Below, in pieces: positions 17,701 to 25,069 of a DNA stretch of 32,160 nt (its first letter is position 1; every line of letters starts with the position of its first letter). Below the pieces are notes generated by a model. It searched no databases. It was not told the origin of the DNA and saw only the letters and a list, made by a program, of their open reading frames with translations. Source of the DNA: CAZFZT01 sp964523675 (GTDB taxonomy: Bacteria > Planctomycetota > Phycisphaerae > Phycisphaerales > SM1A02); NCBI GenBank assembly GCA_964523675.1, contig CAZFZT010000036.1, positions 1 to 32,160 of the forward strand. The letters run 5' to 3'. The position numbers and the translations under genes are program-made.

Positions 17701-17756
17701 GGCACAGTGAGCGCCAGCGTAAGCAGGATCGAACCGGTGGAAATCGTGCGTTTCAA
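14730..17756 (-). CDS. secreted beta-repeat protein with dockerin (paralog A)
   Basis: The 1008-residue product begins MKRTISTGSILLTLALTVPAWG, cut here before the full signal peptide end. An N-terminal WIGPDGENWHTALHWDP domain follows, then about four ~185-residue units rich in Asn/Gly/Thr. Each unit carries LTGGGTI, INVDNTIEGAGQLSW, ITNQHLIIANQ, FTNEGTLRA and ITGGTLDT motifs, suggesting a long beta-solenoid. A C-terminal 150-residue region ends in a dockerin-like pair of GVPDLLxLLxxWG motifs. The start is a TTG at 17754-17756 chosen because AAGGAG lies 7 nt upstream and the signal peptide then begins correctly; an upstream ATG at 17807 has no such site. Likely a cell-surface or sheath protein. 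It lies 81 bp after paralog B. Confidence 0.87.
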   Translation of the reverse strand: MKRTISTGSILLTLALTVPAWGDLIDITWIGPDGENWHTALHWDPATVPNNGGGNEYHAIISTRFGNLVNLDSNTTVSRLTVGTGDHLHINPSRHLTVSALDEAGGVIDNAGLIELGSTGGTTAIRPTDGVVSLTGGGTILMGNNANNWIYRNSADGALINVDNTIEGAGQLSWNSAPTPITNQHLIIANQSTALTIQPGSALFTNEGTLRAADGGTLRLGTGTYDNTGGIIEALADSLVTFEGNAFITGGTLDTNGDGLFRVVSGTSHIDNLTHGGHTIIDNGLSLLASGAIHNTGLIELDSAGGTTGIRPTDGVVSLTGGGTILMGNHPNNWIFRNSADGALINVDNTIEGAGQLSWTGTPTPITNQHLIIANQTEALAIQPGSALFTNEGALRAADGGTLRLGTGTYDNTGGLIEARAGSQIHLSGNAFITGGTLDTQGDGLFLVTFATPHVDNLTHAGHTIIENSRIMLGSGTINNTGLIELGSTGGSTYLRPTEGTLTLTGGGTIRLSDSANNWIYRHTTNAALLNVDNVIEGAGNLSWSGSPTPITNQHLIIANQTAPLTIQPGSALFTNEGTLRAEDGGTLQLNGGTYDNNDGLIQADAGSVVHLNGNATITGGTLDTEGDGRIRVTANTPLIGDLTHAGHTTVNNGRTMFASGTITNTGTIELESTGGNTYLRPADGPVTLTGGGTVVLSDTTTNWMYRADANSYWINHDNTVRGAGNLSWVGSRTGWINHGSIIADGENLLDIAPDNDIGLINHGLLHAENIGGLGISGGMMNQQGTVLIDAGSMLTRSSGHFVQTDGITTVNGTMAVTGGGNQLQLQGGVLNGTGQITGTLNNTGGSIEPGESLGTLHVQGTLMQSGSGTLVIEIDDELNHDLITVSGSANLGGVLDLQISEDFNPLPNTEIVFLEAGSITGTFDQFLPCDGSKLRIIYDAGEGTVAVRFTESKTGDLDCSSAVGVPDLLLLLAAWGDCNDPETCPADLDENGSVGVPDLLILLANWG
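14770..15230 (-). repeat. 461-bp identical block, copy 1 (paralog A 3' end)
   Basis: Every base matches 17878-18338 at an offset of 3108 bp. The block encodes the last ~150 residues except the final few: a GSIEPGESLGTLHVQG segment, a strand-rich domain and the dockerin. Divergence begins abruptly on both sides. Perfect identity next to diverged repeats points to recent duplication or gene conversion. Confidence 0.92.
15747..17411 (-). repeat. three tandem 555-bp coding repeats in paralog A
   Basis: The same motif, encoding LIELxSxGG, recurs at 17411, 16856, 16301 and 15746, exactly 555 bp (185 codons) apart each time. A fourth, more diverged unit continues to about 15200. The units are clearly homologous at DNA level but not identical. 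Confidence 0.85.
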
Positions 17757-17763
17757 TTCTCGT

Positions 17764-17769
17764 CTCCTT
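17764..17769 (-). promoter_or_regulatory. Shine-Dalgarno AAGGAG supporting a TTG start
   Basis: AAGGAG on the minus strand lies 7 nt before TTG at 17754-17756. This spacing equals that of several other starts in the window and is the reason TTG, not the ATG at 17807, is taken as the start of paralog A. Confidence 0.7.
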
Positions 17770-17837
17770 TCAGAACTTCTAAAAAAGCGAACGAACTTGG
17801 TCATCAAAAGACAACTGATGGTTCTTCCGGGTTCTGC

Positions 17838-20800
17838 TCACCCCCAGTTGGCGAGCAGAATAAGAAGGTCCGGCACGCCCACGGAGCCGTTCTCGTCGAG
17901 ATCCGCCGGGCAAGTTTCGGGATCGTTGCAATCACCCCACGCCGCGAGGAGCAGGAGAAGGTCGGGCACACCGACCGCGCTGCTGCAGTCAAGATCGCCG
18001 GTCTTGCTTTCGGTGAACCGGACCGCCACGGTGCCCTCGCCAGCGTCATAGATGATTCTCAACTTTGAACCGTCGCATGGAAGGAACTGGTCGAACGTGC
18101 CCGTGATGCTGCCGGCTTCGAGGAAGACGATTTCCGTGTTCGGCAGCGGGTTGAAGTCCTCACTGATCTGAAGATCGAGAACACCCCCGAGGTTTGCACT
18201 ACCACTGACGGTGATGAGGTCGTGGTTGAGTTCATCGTCGATCTCGATGACCAGCGTCCCGCTACCGGACTGCATGAGCGTGCCCTGCACATGCAGGGTT
18301 CCAAGCGACTCACCTGGCTCGATCGAGCCGCCGGTGTTATTGAGCGTACCGGTGATCTGGCCGTTGCCGTTGAGCACGCCGCCCTGGAGTTGCAGTTGAT
18401 TGCCGCTGCCGGTAATGGCGAGTTCACCGTTGACGGTGATGACGCCGCCGGCCTGCGTGAGGTGGGCGGCCCTCGACATCGTGCGATCTTCATGCACGAT
18501 GATCTGGCCGAGGTTCGTGAACGTGCCGCCGCTGCTGGCCAGCCCGCCAGCGCCGGTCACTTCGATGAGCCCGTCAACGTCGTTCAGGAATCCGTTCTCG
18601 CTGTTGCCATAAATGCGCAAGGGATTGACTGCGGCATCGGCGATAATCGTCCCCTGATTCGTGATATCCAACCAGGTGCCGGTCGTGGTCCCACTCAAAC
18701 TGCCGGCACCGCGAATCGTGTTGTCAACGTTCAGCAGCGATCCGTCGCCGCCACCGTTACGGATGATGTTGTTCAAATTGTCGGAAAGCACCACTGACCC
18801 GCCGCCCGTCAGCATTACAACCCCGTTGACCGGCCGAAGCTCCGTTGCGCTTCCTGTCGAGCCGAGTTCAATCACACCGGTGTTCTCGATTGCGCCTTCG
18901 AGTTGCAAGATTCGGCTGTTGTTCACCACAAGATGGCCGGAGTGTGTCAGGTCAACCAATCGTGGCGTGCTTCCTGTAACTTGCACTGTGCCGCCCGCCG
19001 CGGTGGCGATCTCGCCACCTGTGATCGTTGCGTTGCCGTCAATCGCAACGGTCGAACCCTCCTGCGCCTCGATCAAGCCGCCAATGTTCTCATAGATCCC
19101 CGAGTTGAGTTGCAGGGTTGCCCCGTTCTCCGCACGAAGAATGCCTTCATTTGTGAACGGCGGATTCGTCGGCCGGATGTGAAGGGTATTCTCGCCATCC
19201 GCGACAATCAGCGATTGATTCGTGATCTCCATCCATGTGCCGCTTGTGGTCCAACTCAAGTTACCGGCACCGCGAATCGTGTTGTCAACATTCACCAGCG
19301 ACCCCTCGCCATCGCCGTTGTAGATGTAGTTGTTCGAATTGTCGGAAAGCACGACCGTTCCGCCGCCGGTCAGGGTCACGACGCCTTCTACGGGGCGCAT
19401 GTAGGTGCTTGAGCCGGTTGAATCGAGTTTGATAACGCCGCTGTTCTCAATGACTCCTTCGATTTGAAGAACTCGAGAATTGTCCACGATGAGATCGCCG
19501 GAGTTTGTCAGGTTAATGAAGCGTGGCGTGCTGCTGGTCACACGCACGACACCGTCAGCGACGGTGGCGATCTCGCCGCCCGTGATCGTCGCGTTGCCGT
19601 CAACCGCAACGGTCGAGCCCTCTAGCGCCTCGATCAAGCCGCCGACGTTCTCATACGTCCCCGCATTGAGTTGCAGTGTCGCGCCATTCTCCGCACGAAG
19701 GATGCCTTGGTTTGTGAATGTCGGACTCGTTGGCCGAATGTGAAGCGCATTGACGCCATCCGCGACAATCAGCGATTGATTTGTGATCTCCAGCCACGTG
19801 CCGCTGGTGGTCCAACTGAGGTTCCCCGCACCACGAATGGTATTGTCCACGTTCACGAGCGACCCTCCACCGCCGTTGTAGATGTAGTTGTTCGAGTTGT
19901 CTGAAAGGACGATCGTTCCACCACCGGTGAGCATCACCTCGCCGTTCACCGGCCGGAGGTAAGTGGCGCTACCGGTGGACCCGATCTCGATTGTGCCGGT
20001 GTTCTCAAGCCCGCCCTCGATCTGGAGTATCCGGCTGTTGTCGATGATGAGATCGCCGGAGTTTGTCAGGTTAATGAAGCGTGGCGTGCTGCTGGTCACA
20101 CGCACGACACCGTCAGCGACGGTGGCGATCTCGCCGCCCGTGATCGTCGCGTTGCCGTCAACCGCAACGGTCGAGCCCTCTAGCGCCTCGATCAAGCCGC
20201 CGACGTTCTCATACGTCCCCGCATTGAGTTGCAGTGTCGCGCCATTCTCCGCACGAAGGATGCCTTGGTTTGTGAATGTCGGACTCGTTGGCCGAATGTG
20301 AAGCGCATTGACGCCATCCGCGACAATCAGCGATTGATTTGTGATCTCCAGCCACGTGCCGCTGGTGGTCCAACTGAGGTTCCCCGCACCACGAATGGTA
20401 TTGTCCACGTTCACGAGCGACCCTCCACCGCCGTTGTCGATGTGGTTGTTTGCGTTGTCTGAGAGCAGCACGGTGCCGCCGCCGGTGAGCGAGACGATCC
20501 CGTTCTCGGGGCGCAGTCGTGTGGAGGAGCCGGTCGATCCGATCTCAAGGACTCCAGCGTTGTTGATGATGCCGCCTCCCGATCTGCCGTCAGCCGCCGA
20601 GATTTCAAGAATGCGGGCGTTATTAATGGACAGATGATCCTCGGAACCGATGGTCAAGGCGCTGACCGTCGCATTGGTGCCCAGATTCACCAGATTGCCG
20701 AACCTCGTGTCGATGAGAGCGTGATACTCGTCGGCCCCTGCATTGCTCGGAATCGTACTCGGATCCCAATGCAGCGCGTCGTGCCAGATTCCTCCATCAG

Positions 20801-20906
20801 GACCGATCCAACCTACCTGGATGAGGTCCGCATGGGCATGGCTGGCAGCGACCAGAAAGGCACTGCAAAGTGTGAACGAAACGGCAGATTTCCGAGTGGC
20901 AAGCAT
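17838..20906 (-). CDS. secreted beta-repeat protein with dockerin (paralog B)
   Basis: The 1022-residue product starts MLATRKSAVSFTLCSAF, a signal peptide ending near SHAHADLIQ. Like paralog A it has an N-terminal WIGPDGGIWHDALHWDP domain, about four ~186-residue units (LTGGGTIVLSDN, VNVDNTIRGAGNLSW, ITNQSLIVADG, FTNQGILRAENG, ITGGEIAT) and a C-terminal dockerin-like domain. The ATG at 20904-20906 has GGGAG six nt upstream; an earlier in-frame ATG at 20990 lacks a site and would hide the signal peptide. Presumably exported and displayed at the surface. No terminator is visible in the 81-bp gap before paralog A, so the two may be co-transcribed. Divergent from the sigma factor gene (170 bp). 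Confidence 0.88.
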   Translation of the reverse strand: MLATRKSAVSFTLCSAFLVAASHAHADLIQVGWIGPDGGIWHDALHWDPSTIPSNAGADEYHALIDTRFGNLVNLGTNATVSALTIGSEDHLSINNARILEISAADGRSGGGIINNAGVLEIGSTGSSTRLRPENGIVSLTGGGTVLLSDNANNHIDNGGGGSLVNVDNTIRGAGNLSWTTSGTWLEITNQSLIVADGVNALHIRPTSPTFTNQGILRAENGATLQLNAGTYENVGGLIEALEGSTVAVDGNATITGGEIATVADGVVRVTSSTPRFINLTNSGDLIIDNSRILQIEGGLENTGTIEIGSTGSATYLRPVNGEVMLTGGGTIVLSDNSNNYIYNGGGGSLVNVDNTIRGAGNLSWTTSGTWLEITNQSLIVADGVNALHIRPTSPTFTNQGILRAENGATLQLNAGTYENVGGLIEALEGSTVAVDGNATITGGEIATVADGVVRVTSSTPRFINLTNSGDLIVDNSRVLQIEGVIENSGVIKLDSTGSSTYMRPVEGVVTLTGGGTVVLSDNSNNYIYNGDGEGSLVNVDNTIRGAGNLSWTTSGTWMEITNQSLIVADGENTLHIRPTNPPFTNEGILRAENGATLQLNSGIYENIGGLIEAQEGSTVAIDGNATITGGEIATAAGGTVQVTGSTPRLVDLTHSGHLVVNNSRILQLEGAIENTGVIELGSTGSATELRPVNGVVMLTGGGSVVLSDNLNNIIRNGGGDGSLLNVDNTIRGAGSLSGTTTGTWLDITNQGTIIADAAVNPLRIYGNSENGFLNDVDGLIEVTGAGGLASSGGTFTNLGQIIVHEDRTMSRAAHLTQAGGVITVNGELAITGSGNQLQLQGGVLNGNGQITGTLNNTGGSIEPGESLGTLHVQGTLMQSGSGTLVIEIDDELNHDLITVSGSANLGGVLDLQISEDFNPLPNTEIVFLEAGSITGTFDQFLPCDGSKLRIIYDAGEGTVAVRFTESKTGDLDCSSAVGVPDLLLLLAAWGDCNDPETCPADLDENGSVGVPDLLILLANWG
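17878..18338 (-). repeat. 461-bp identical block, copy 2 (paralog B 3' end)
   Basis: Identical to 14770-15230. See that entry; the flanks differ from the first mismatch outward, at 17877 and 18339. Confidence 0.92.
19488..19879 (-). repeat. 392-bp perfect internal repeat, copy 1
   Basis: Identical to 20046-20437 at a 558-bp offset (186 codons), inside paralog B. The neighbouring unit further downstream is similar but diverged and 3 bp longer, so this pair was duplicated or converted recently. Confidence 0.92.
20046..20437 (-). repeat. 392-bp perfect internal repeat, copy 2
   Basis: Second copy of the identical pair. The first mismatches are at 20045 and 20438. Confidence 0.92.
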
Positions 20907-21064
20907 TATCTTCTCCCATTGAACGCCTTGGCCGACTTGCGAACCCCATTGGCACGCTTTAACACGCCGGCCCCAACACTGAATCTTCAAAGAATAGTGA
21001 ATTCCCGACGCCGATCTGAAACGAAACTACACATTTTTCCATAGCAGTACACAGCCGCCTCTGG

Positions 21065-21070
21065 TAAACT
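21065..21070 (+). promoter_or_regulatory. TAnnnT element 6 nt before the sigma factor GTG
   Basis: TAAACT ends exactly six nucleotides before the GTG at 21077, the geometry of a leaderless transcript. No -35 and no Shine-Dalgarno are present. Confidence 0.4.
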
Positions 21071-21076
21071 GGGCAA

Positions 21077-21685
21077 GTGCTCAGTCAGACGACGCACATT
21101 TCATTGCTCAAGCGTCTCGGGAAGCGCGGCGACGGCTCGGCTTCAGCCGATCGCGGGGCTGCTTGGAATGAGTTCTGCGATCGCTATGGTGATGTCATTC
21201 GAGGATTCGCCCGTCGCCAGGGACTTCAGCCGGCTGATTGCGACGATGTGGTCCAGGATGTCCTGGCCGCGCTGACGCAATCCATGCCTGGCTTTACCTA
21301 CGACCCGGCCAAGGGCAAGTTTCGCTCCTATCTCAAGACAGTCACATTACACGCCATTTTTGCAAGATCGCGTCAGAAGCGAGGGGAAGTATCACTAGAG
21401 CAGGTATGCAGCGCGGCAGAACGCGCTGCGACCGATGATGAAGTCGAAGCTCTTTGGAACGAGCAGTGGAGGCAATACCACCTGACGCGAGCAATGCAGG
21501 CGATTGATGTCGAGTTCAATCGAGCCGACCGTGCCGCCTTCGAACGCTACGCCCTTGATGGAGAAAGCGCGGAAGCAGTCGCAAAGGAACTCGGCATGAG
21601 TGTGGATCAGGTTTACAAAGCGAAGAGCCGCATCATACGCCGGCTGACTGAACTCATTGAGCGGCAGGTTGCAGAGGAAGGATGA
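21077..21685 (+). CDS. ECF-type RNA polymerase sigma factor
   Basis: The 202-residue product has sigma region 2 at about residues 25-100, including DCDDVVQDVLAAL and KFRSYLKTVTLHAIF, and a region 4 helix-turn-helix at about 150-195 (ESAEAVAKELGMSVDQVYKAKSRIIRRL). Regions 1 and 3 are absent, as in ECF sigma factors, which direct RNA polymerase to a small regulon. A transmembrane Ser/Thr kinase follows on the same strand 123 bp later, an arrangement known for planctomycete ECF sigmas whose activity is tied to kinases. No anti-sigma gene is present. The GTG start is not supported by a Shine-Dalgarno but by an adjacent -10-like element. Target promoters are unknown; the divergent repeat-protein genes are candidates. 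Confidence 0.92.
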   Translation: MLSQTTHISLLKRLGKRGDGSASADRGAAWNEFCDRYGDVIRGFARRQGLQPADCDDVVQDVLAALTQSMPGFTYDPAKGKFRSYLKTVTLHAIFARSRQKRGEVSLEQVCSAAERAATDDEVEALWNEQWRQYHLTRAMQAIDVEFNRADRAAFERYALDGESAEAVAKELGMSVDQVYKAKSRIIRRLTELIERQVAEEG

Positions 21686-21808
21686 TGCAAGTGATCAAGG
21701 AGTCAGGACGCAGCGACCATAACGCGCACTACATCACTCGGAAATCACCACACACCGACGAGCTTTTGTATCCGGCCTCAGACAACTAACTACTGCCCCC
21801 CCTGTCTC

Positions 21809-24424
21809 ATGCCTCCACCTGTCCGTGACGACTGGTACCTTGATGAGAGTTCACTTCTTGAGGAACTCAAGCGCACGCCGCGCCGGCGCTCCGTCATCCT
21901 CACGCCCGCCGACGTTGCGCCGCCCGAGATTCCTGGGTACGGCGATTTCGTTGAGATTCAGCGTGGTGGGCAAGGCATTGTGTACCAGGCGGTGCAACAT
22001 TCCACTCGTCAGCGCGTCGCCATCAAAGTGATTCACGCTTCGGACCGGGGCAGCGGGAGCAACGGCTCACTGCGACGGTTTGAGCGCGAGATCGACGTCG
22101 TCGCGTCGCTGCACCATCCGAACATCGTCCGCATTTATGACAGCGGTGTGACGCCACCGCCGAGCGCCCGGCCGTACTTCGTCATGGAGTTGATCGAAGG
22201 GGCTCCGCTTGATGAATTCGTTGCGTCGATTGAAGGACCAACCGCGCTCAAGAACGTGCTCCAATTGTTCGCTGAGATTTGTGATGCGGTGAATTACGCA
22301 CATCAGCGCGGTGTGCTGCATCGGGACTTGAAACCGGGGAACATTCGTGTGGATACCGAGGGTCGGCCGCATGTGCTTGACTTTGGTCTTGCAAAGGCGT
22401 TTGGGGATGATGGACATGTTGCGGGAAGGGCCAGCGTGGTTCGGAGTGGGTTGAGTGTGACGGGTGAGTTTCTTGGTTCGTTGCCATGGTCGTCACCGGA
22501 ACATGCCGACGGTGAGCCGGCCGCCGTCGATGTTCGTAGTGATGTCTATTCGCTTGGCGTGTGCCTTTACCACGCGCTCACCGGGCGCTTTCCGTATCCA
22601 GTGGATGGCGGCGTGCGAGAAGTGCTGGCGAATGTGGCTGACGCCGCGCCGGTCAAGCCGAGCGCGATCCGTGATGTTCGGTTTGTTCTTGACGATGAGG
22701 TCGAGACGATCATGCTCAAGTGTCTTGAGAAGCAGCCCGACCGGCGATACCAGTCGGCGGGTGAGTTGGCGCAGGACATTCGCCGCTACTTGGCGGGTGA
22801 GCCGATTGAGGCCCGGCGCGAGAGCGCGTGGTACACGATGCGCAGGCGTTTGCGCAGGTACCGCATGGCGGGAGCCGCCGGTGCGATGATGGTTGTGCTT
22901 CTTGTCGGCGGGGTGGCTGGGACGTGGCATCAGATGCAACAGGCAAAGCTGGCCACGGCGCAGGCCCTTGAGCAACAGCAGATTGCGGAGCATGAACGAG
23001 CACGGGCGGCAGCGGCGTTTGACGATGTGCGCTCGCTGGCTTCGCGGTTTCTTTTTGATGTGCATGATGAGATCAGTCACCTGGCAGGGTCGAGGCCGGC
23101 GCGTGAGATGCTGGTGCGGACTGCGCATGAATATCTTGCGCTGCTGGCAGCGGAGGCGGGTGACGATCCTTTGCTGCTGCGTGACCTGGCCATGGCCCAT
23201 CAGAGGCTGGGGGAGATTCAAGGCAATCCGTACCATGCGAATCTCGGGGACACCACCGGCGCACTTGCAAGTTACAACGAAGCGCTTGCGATCCGGATGC
23301 GCGTCCTTGAGATGACGCCTGATGACCTTGATCTGTATCGACTGATAGCGGACACCTATGGCATCATCGGCGACATGCACATGTGGGCGGGTGAGTATGA
23401 GCGAGCGTTGGAGTATTTCGAGCAGGCACGGGCGCAATTGGCGTTGCCGATGGAGCGCATGGCGAGTACCGAGGAGCGAGGAGCGAGTACCGAGAAGAGC
23501 GCCAGTTCTCAATCACTCGGCACCCCCGGAACACCCGGAACACCCGGAACACCCGGTACTTCCCCCGATGCGGGGACGAAGCGCGTTCTAGTTAGTCTTC
23601 TCGCGAAGGAAGGTGATGTGAACGTTTGGCTGGGCCGGTTCGAGGAGGCGCTGGCGCGTTACGATGAAGGTCGGGCGGTGATTGAGCCGTTGGCGGCTGC
23701 TGATCCTGACAATCATTTTGATCAGCTGAATCTGGCGGTGTGCCGAAGCAAGATGGGGTTTGCGTTAGGTCGGCTTGAGCGTTTTGATCGCGCGCTGGAG
23801 GAGAATCTGGAGGCGCTGCGCATCGTGGAGCAGGTTGCCCAGCGCCGGCCGGATGATGCGATCGTCAAGCGCAGTGTGTCGATCAATGCGAATCAGGTTG
23901 GCTCGACTCAATTGGCGCTGGGCGATGCGGAAGCGGCGTTGGAGTTTTTTCATGCTGCGCTGGCAATTGCACAGGAATTGCACGAGGCGGACCCGACCAA
24001 TGCGCTGGCGATGAGCGATCTGGCGTTCACGCTGAATCGGGTTGGGGATGCGCATGAGCGCGCGGGTCGGCTGGAAGCAGCGGCGGAGTCGTTTGCGGCT
24101 GCTCTTGAATTGCGGCGAAGGATTGCGGGGCAGGATCAGGCGAACGCGAGCTTCCAGCGGGATTTTGGCACGTCACTTTCCATGCTCGCGCGAGTGCATG
24201 AAACGTTGGCGGAGGAGGATGCACCCTTCTCGGCTCGCGAGTCGCCCGTGGAGACCGCACGCAAGATGCACCTGAAGAAGGCGCTTGGTTACGCAGCCGA
24301 AGCGCACGAGGTGATGGCGGGATTGCGCGATCGCGGCGTCCTCAGCGGAATTGATGCGGGATCGCTGGAGGTTCTTGCGGAGCAGATCCGGCGGTGCAAG
24401 GATAAGCTGGCTGGGCTGCAGTGA
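21809..24424 (+). CDS. transmembrane Ser/Thr protein kinase with TPR repeats
   Basis: The 871-residue product has a PknB-like kinase domain (about residues 43-330): glycine loop RGGQGIVYQA, ATP lysine K73 in VAIKVI, catalytic HRDLKPGN (D173, N178), DFG at 191-193, and SPEHADGEPAAVDVRSDVYSLG. All key residues are intact. One membrane helix lies near 352-372, followed by a charged helical stretch and a TPR-type region to the C-terminus (for example GDTTGALASYNEALAI and GDAEAALEFFHAALAIAQEL). An odd ~40-residue low-complexity insert at 548-590 interrupts the TPR area. The kinase probably faces the cytoplasm with the TPR part outside the membrane, sensing or binding partners. It follows the sigma factor gene. 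The ATG lacks a Shine-Dalgarno. Confidence 0.93.
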   Translation: MPPPVRDDWYLDESSLLEELKRTPRRRSVILTPADVAPPEIPGYGDFVEIQRGGQGIVYQAVQHSTRQRVAIKVIHASDRGSGSNGSLRRFEREIDVVASLHHPNIVRIYDSGVTPPPSARPYFVMELIEGAPLDEFVASIEGPTALKNVLQLFAEICDAVNYAHQRGVLHRDLKPGNIRVDTEGRPHVLDFGLAKAFGDDGHVAGRASVVRSGLSVTGEFLGSLPWSSPEHADGEPAAVDVRSDVYSLGVCLYHALTGRFPYPVDGGVREVLANVADAAPVKPSAIRDVRFVLDDEVETIMLKCLEKQPDRRYQSAGELAQDIRRYLAGEPIEARRESAWYTMRRRLRRYRMAGAAGAMMVVLLVGGVAGTWHQMQQAKLATAQALEQQQIAEHERARAAAAFDDVRSLASRFLFDVHDEISHLAGSRPAREMLVRTAHEYLALLAAEAGDDPLLLRDLAMAHQRLGEIQGNPYHANLGDTTGALASYNEALAIRMRVLEMTPDDLDLYRLIADTYGIIGDMHMWAGEYERALEYFEQARAQLALPMERMASTEERGASTEKSASSQSLGTPGTPGTPGTPGTSPDAGTKRVLVSLLAKEGDVNVWLGRFEEALARYDEGRAVIEPLAAADPDNHFDQLNLAVCRSKMGFALGRLERFDRALEENLEALRIVEQVAQRRPDDAIVKRSVSINANQVGSTQLALGDAEAALEFFHAALAIAQELHEADPTNALAMSDLAFTLNRVGDAHERAGRLEAAAESFAAALELRRRIAGQDQANASFQRDFGTSLSMLARVHETLAEEDAPFSARESPVETARKMHLKKALGYAAEAHEVMAGLRDRGVLSGIDAGSLEVLAEQIRRCKDKLAGLQ
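23462..23557 (+). repeat. short tandem repeats inside the kinase gene
   Basis: GCGAGTACCGAG occurs twice, at 23462-23473 and 23483-23494, 21 bp apart. From 23531 a 9-bp unit, ACACCCGGA, runs for about three copies to 23557 and encodes a Gly-Thr-Pro series. Together they make the in-frame low-complexity insert between TPR repeats. They look like slippage products or an invading intergenic repeat. Confidence 0.8.
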
Positions 24425-24619
24425 TTGCCGACAGAAGTGGCATCAAGACAAATCGAGGCATCGAGGCACAAGTGAGAGCTAAGCGCCAACCGCCAAGAGT
24501 CAAAGGTCTGCCCTCGTCCGCTTCCCGCTGAACTTGATATCATGCGCACTGGCATCTCGCTTGCCAGCCATGTGCGGGGGGACTGAGTCGTCGCGGGGCC
24601 CTGCCTGAATGGAGACTGT

Positions 24620-24940
24620 ATGGTGCCTTCGATGAACATATTCATGGATGCAATGGAGAAGTGGATCTCGGCGGTGCGCAGCGATGATTTCGCAACCGCA
24701 CGGTTTCACGCGGAAAACATCGTGCGTAATGGCGAACTGCTGACGCTGCGGCCGGAGTTCAGAGCGTGCTTTGCTCGGCATTATCCGGAGTTGGAGCCAA
24801 AGGAAGCGCTGCTGTGCTTCTGCCGCTTCCTCGTCTGCGCGACGGACGGCCGGGCGCACGTGCTCAAGCACTGGGTCGATCGCAATCAGCCAAGCCAAAC
24901 CGAACGCCCAACGGAACCACCGCCGCTCGGTAGCTCATGA
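24620..24940 (+). CDS. small hypothetical protein
   Basis: This 106-residue soluble protein is mostly helical by appearance (MEKWISAVRSDDFATARFHAENIVRN), with a Cys/Arg-rich segment, LLCFCRFLVCATDGRAH, in the second half and a Pro/Ser-rich disordered tail. The ATG at 24620 has GGAG five nt upstream, which supports the start. I recognise no family. It lies alone between the kinase and the convergent dockerin gene. The region before it (24425-24619) shows no gene. Confidence 0.55.
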   Translation: MVPSMNIFMDAMEKWISAVRSDDFATARFHAENIVRNGELLTLRPEFRACFARHYPELEPKEALLCFCRFLVCATDGRAHVLKHWVDRNQPSQTERPTEPPPLGSS

Positions 24941-24970
24941 GCCGCGAAGGCGCGAAGGAGCGGAGCGACA
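24941..24970. repeat. GCCGCGAAGG-type intergenic repeat fragment
   Basis: Immediately after the stop at 24940 lies a stretch made of GCCGCGAAGG, GCGCGAAGG and AGCGGAGCGA. It resembles one arm of the inverted repeat at 31966-32038 (shared GCCGCGA and AGCGGAGCG), but has no partner arm here. Confidence 0.35.
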
Positions 24971-25069
24971 TCGGCAGAAAGTTGCCACACTTTCACTTGA
25001 TCCATCCATGCCGTGACGCCATCGCTGTAGCGGCATGAAGACATTGCGGAAGCCAGAAGCAACAGCCAC

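Noticed and set aside
17757..17837. Terminator between paralogs B and A
   Set aside because: A run of six Ts occurs on the minus strand, but no adequate stem precedes it, so co-transcription remains likely.
18222..20462. Antisense open frames in paralog B, some repeated exactly
   Set aside because: The repeated ones simply mirror the 392-bp duplication.
20940..20970. Sigma-54-like promoter with TGGCACG near the repeat-protein genes
   Set aside because: The -24 part matches, but no TTGC lies at the required -12 spacing on either strand.
22493..23512. 339-residue open frame antisense to the kinase gene
   Set aside because: Opposite an intact kinase with all catalytic motifs; no independent support.
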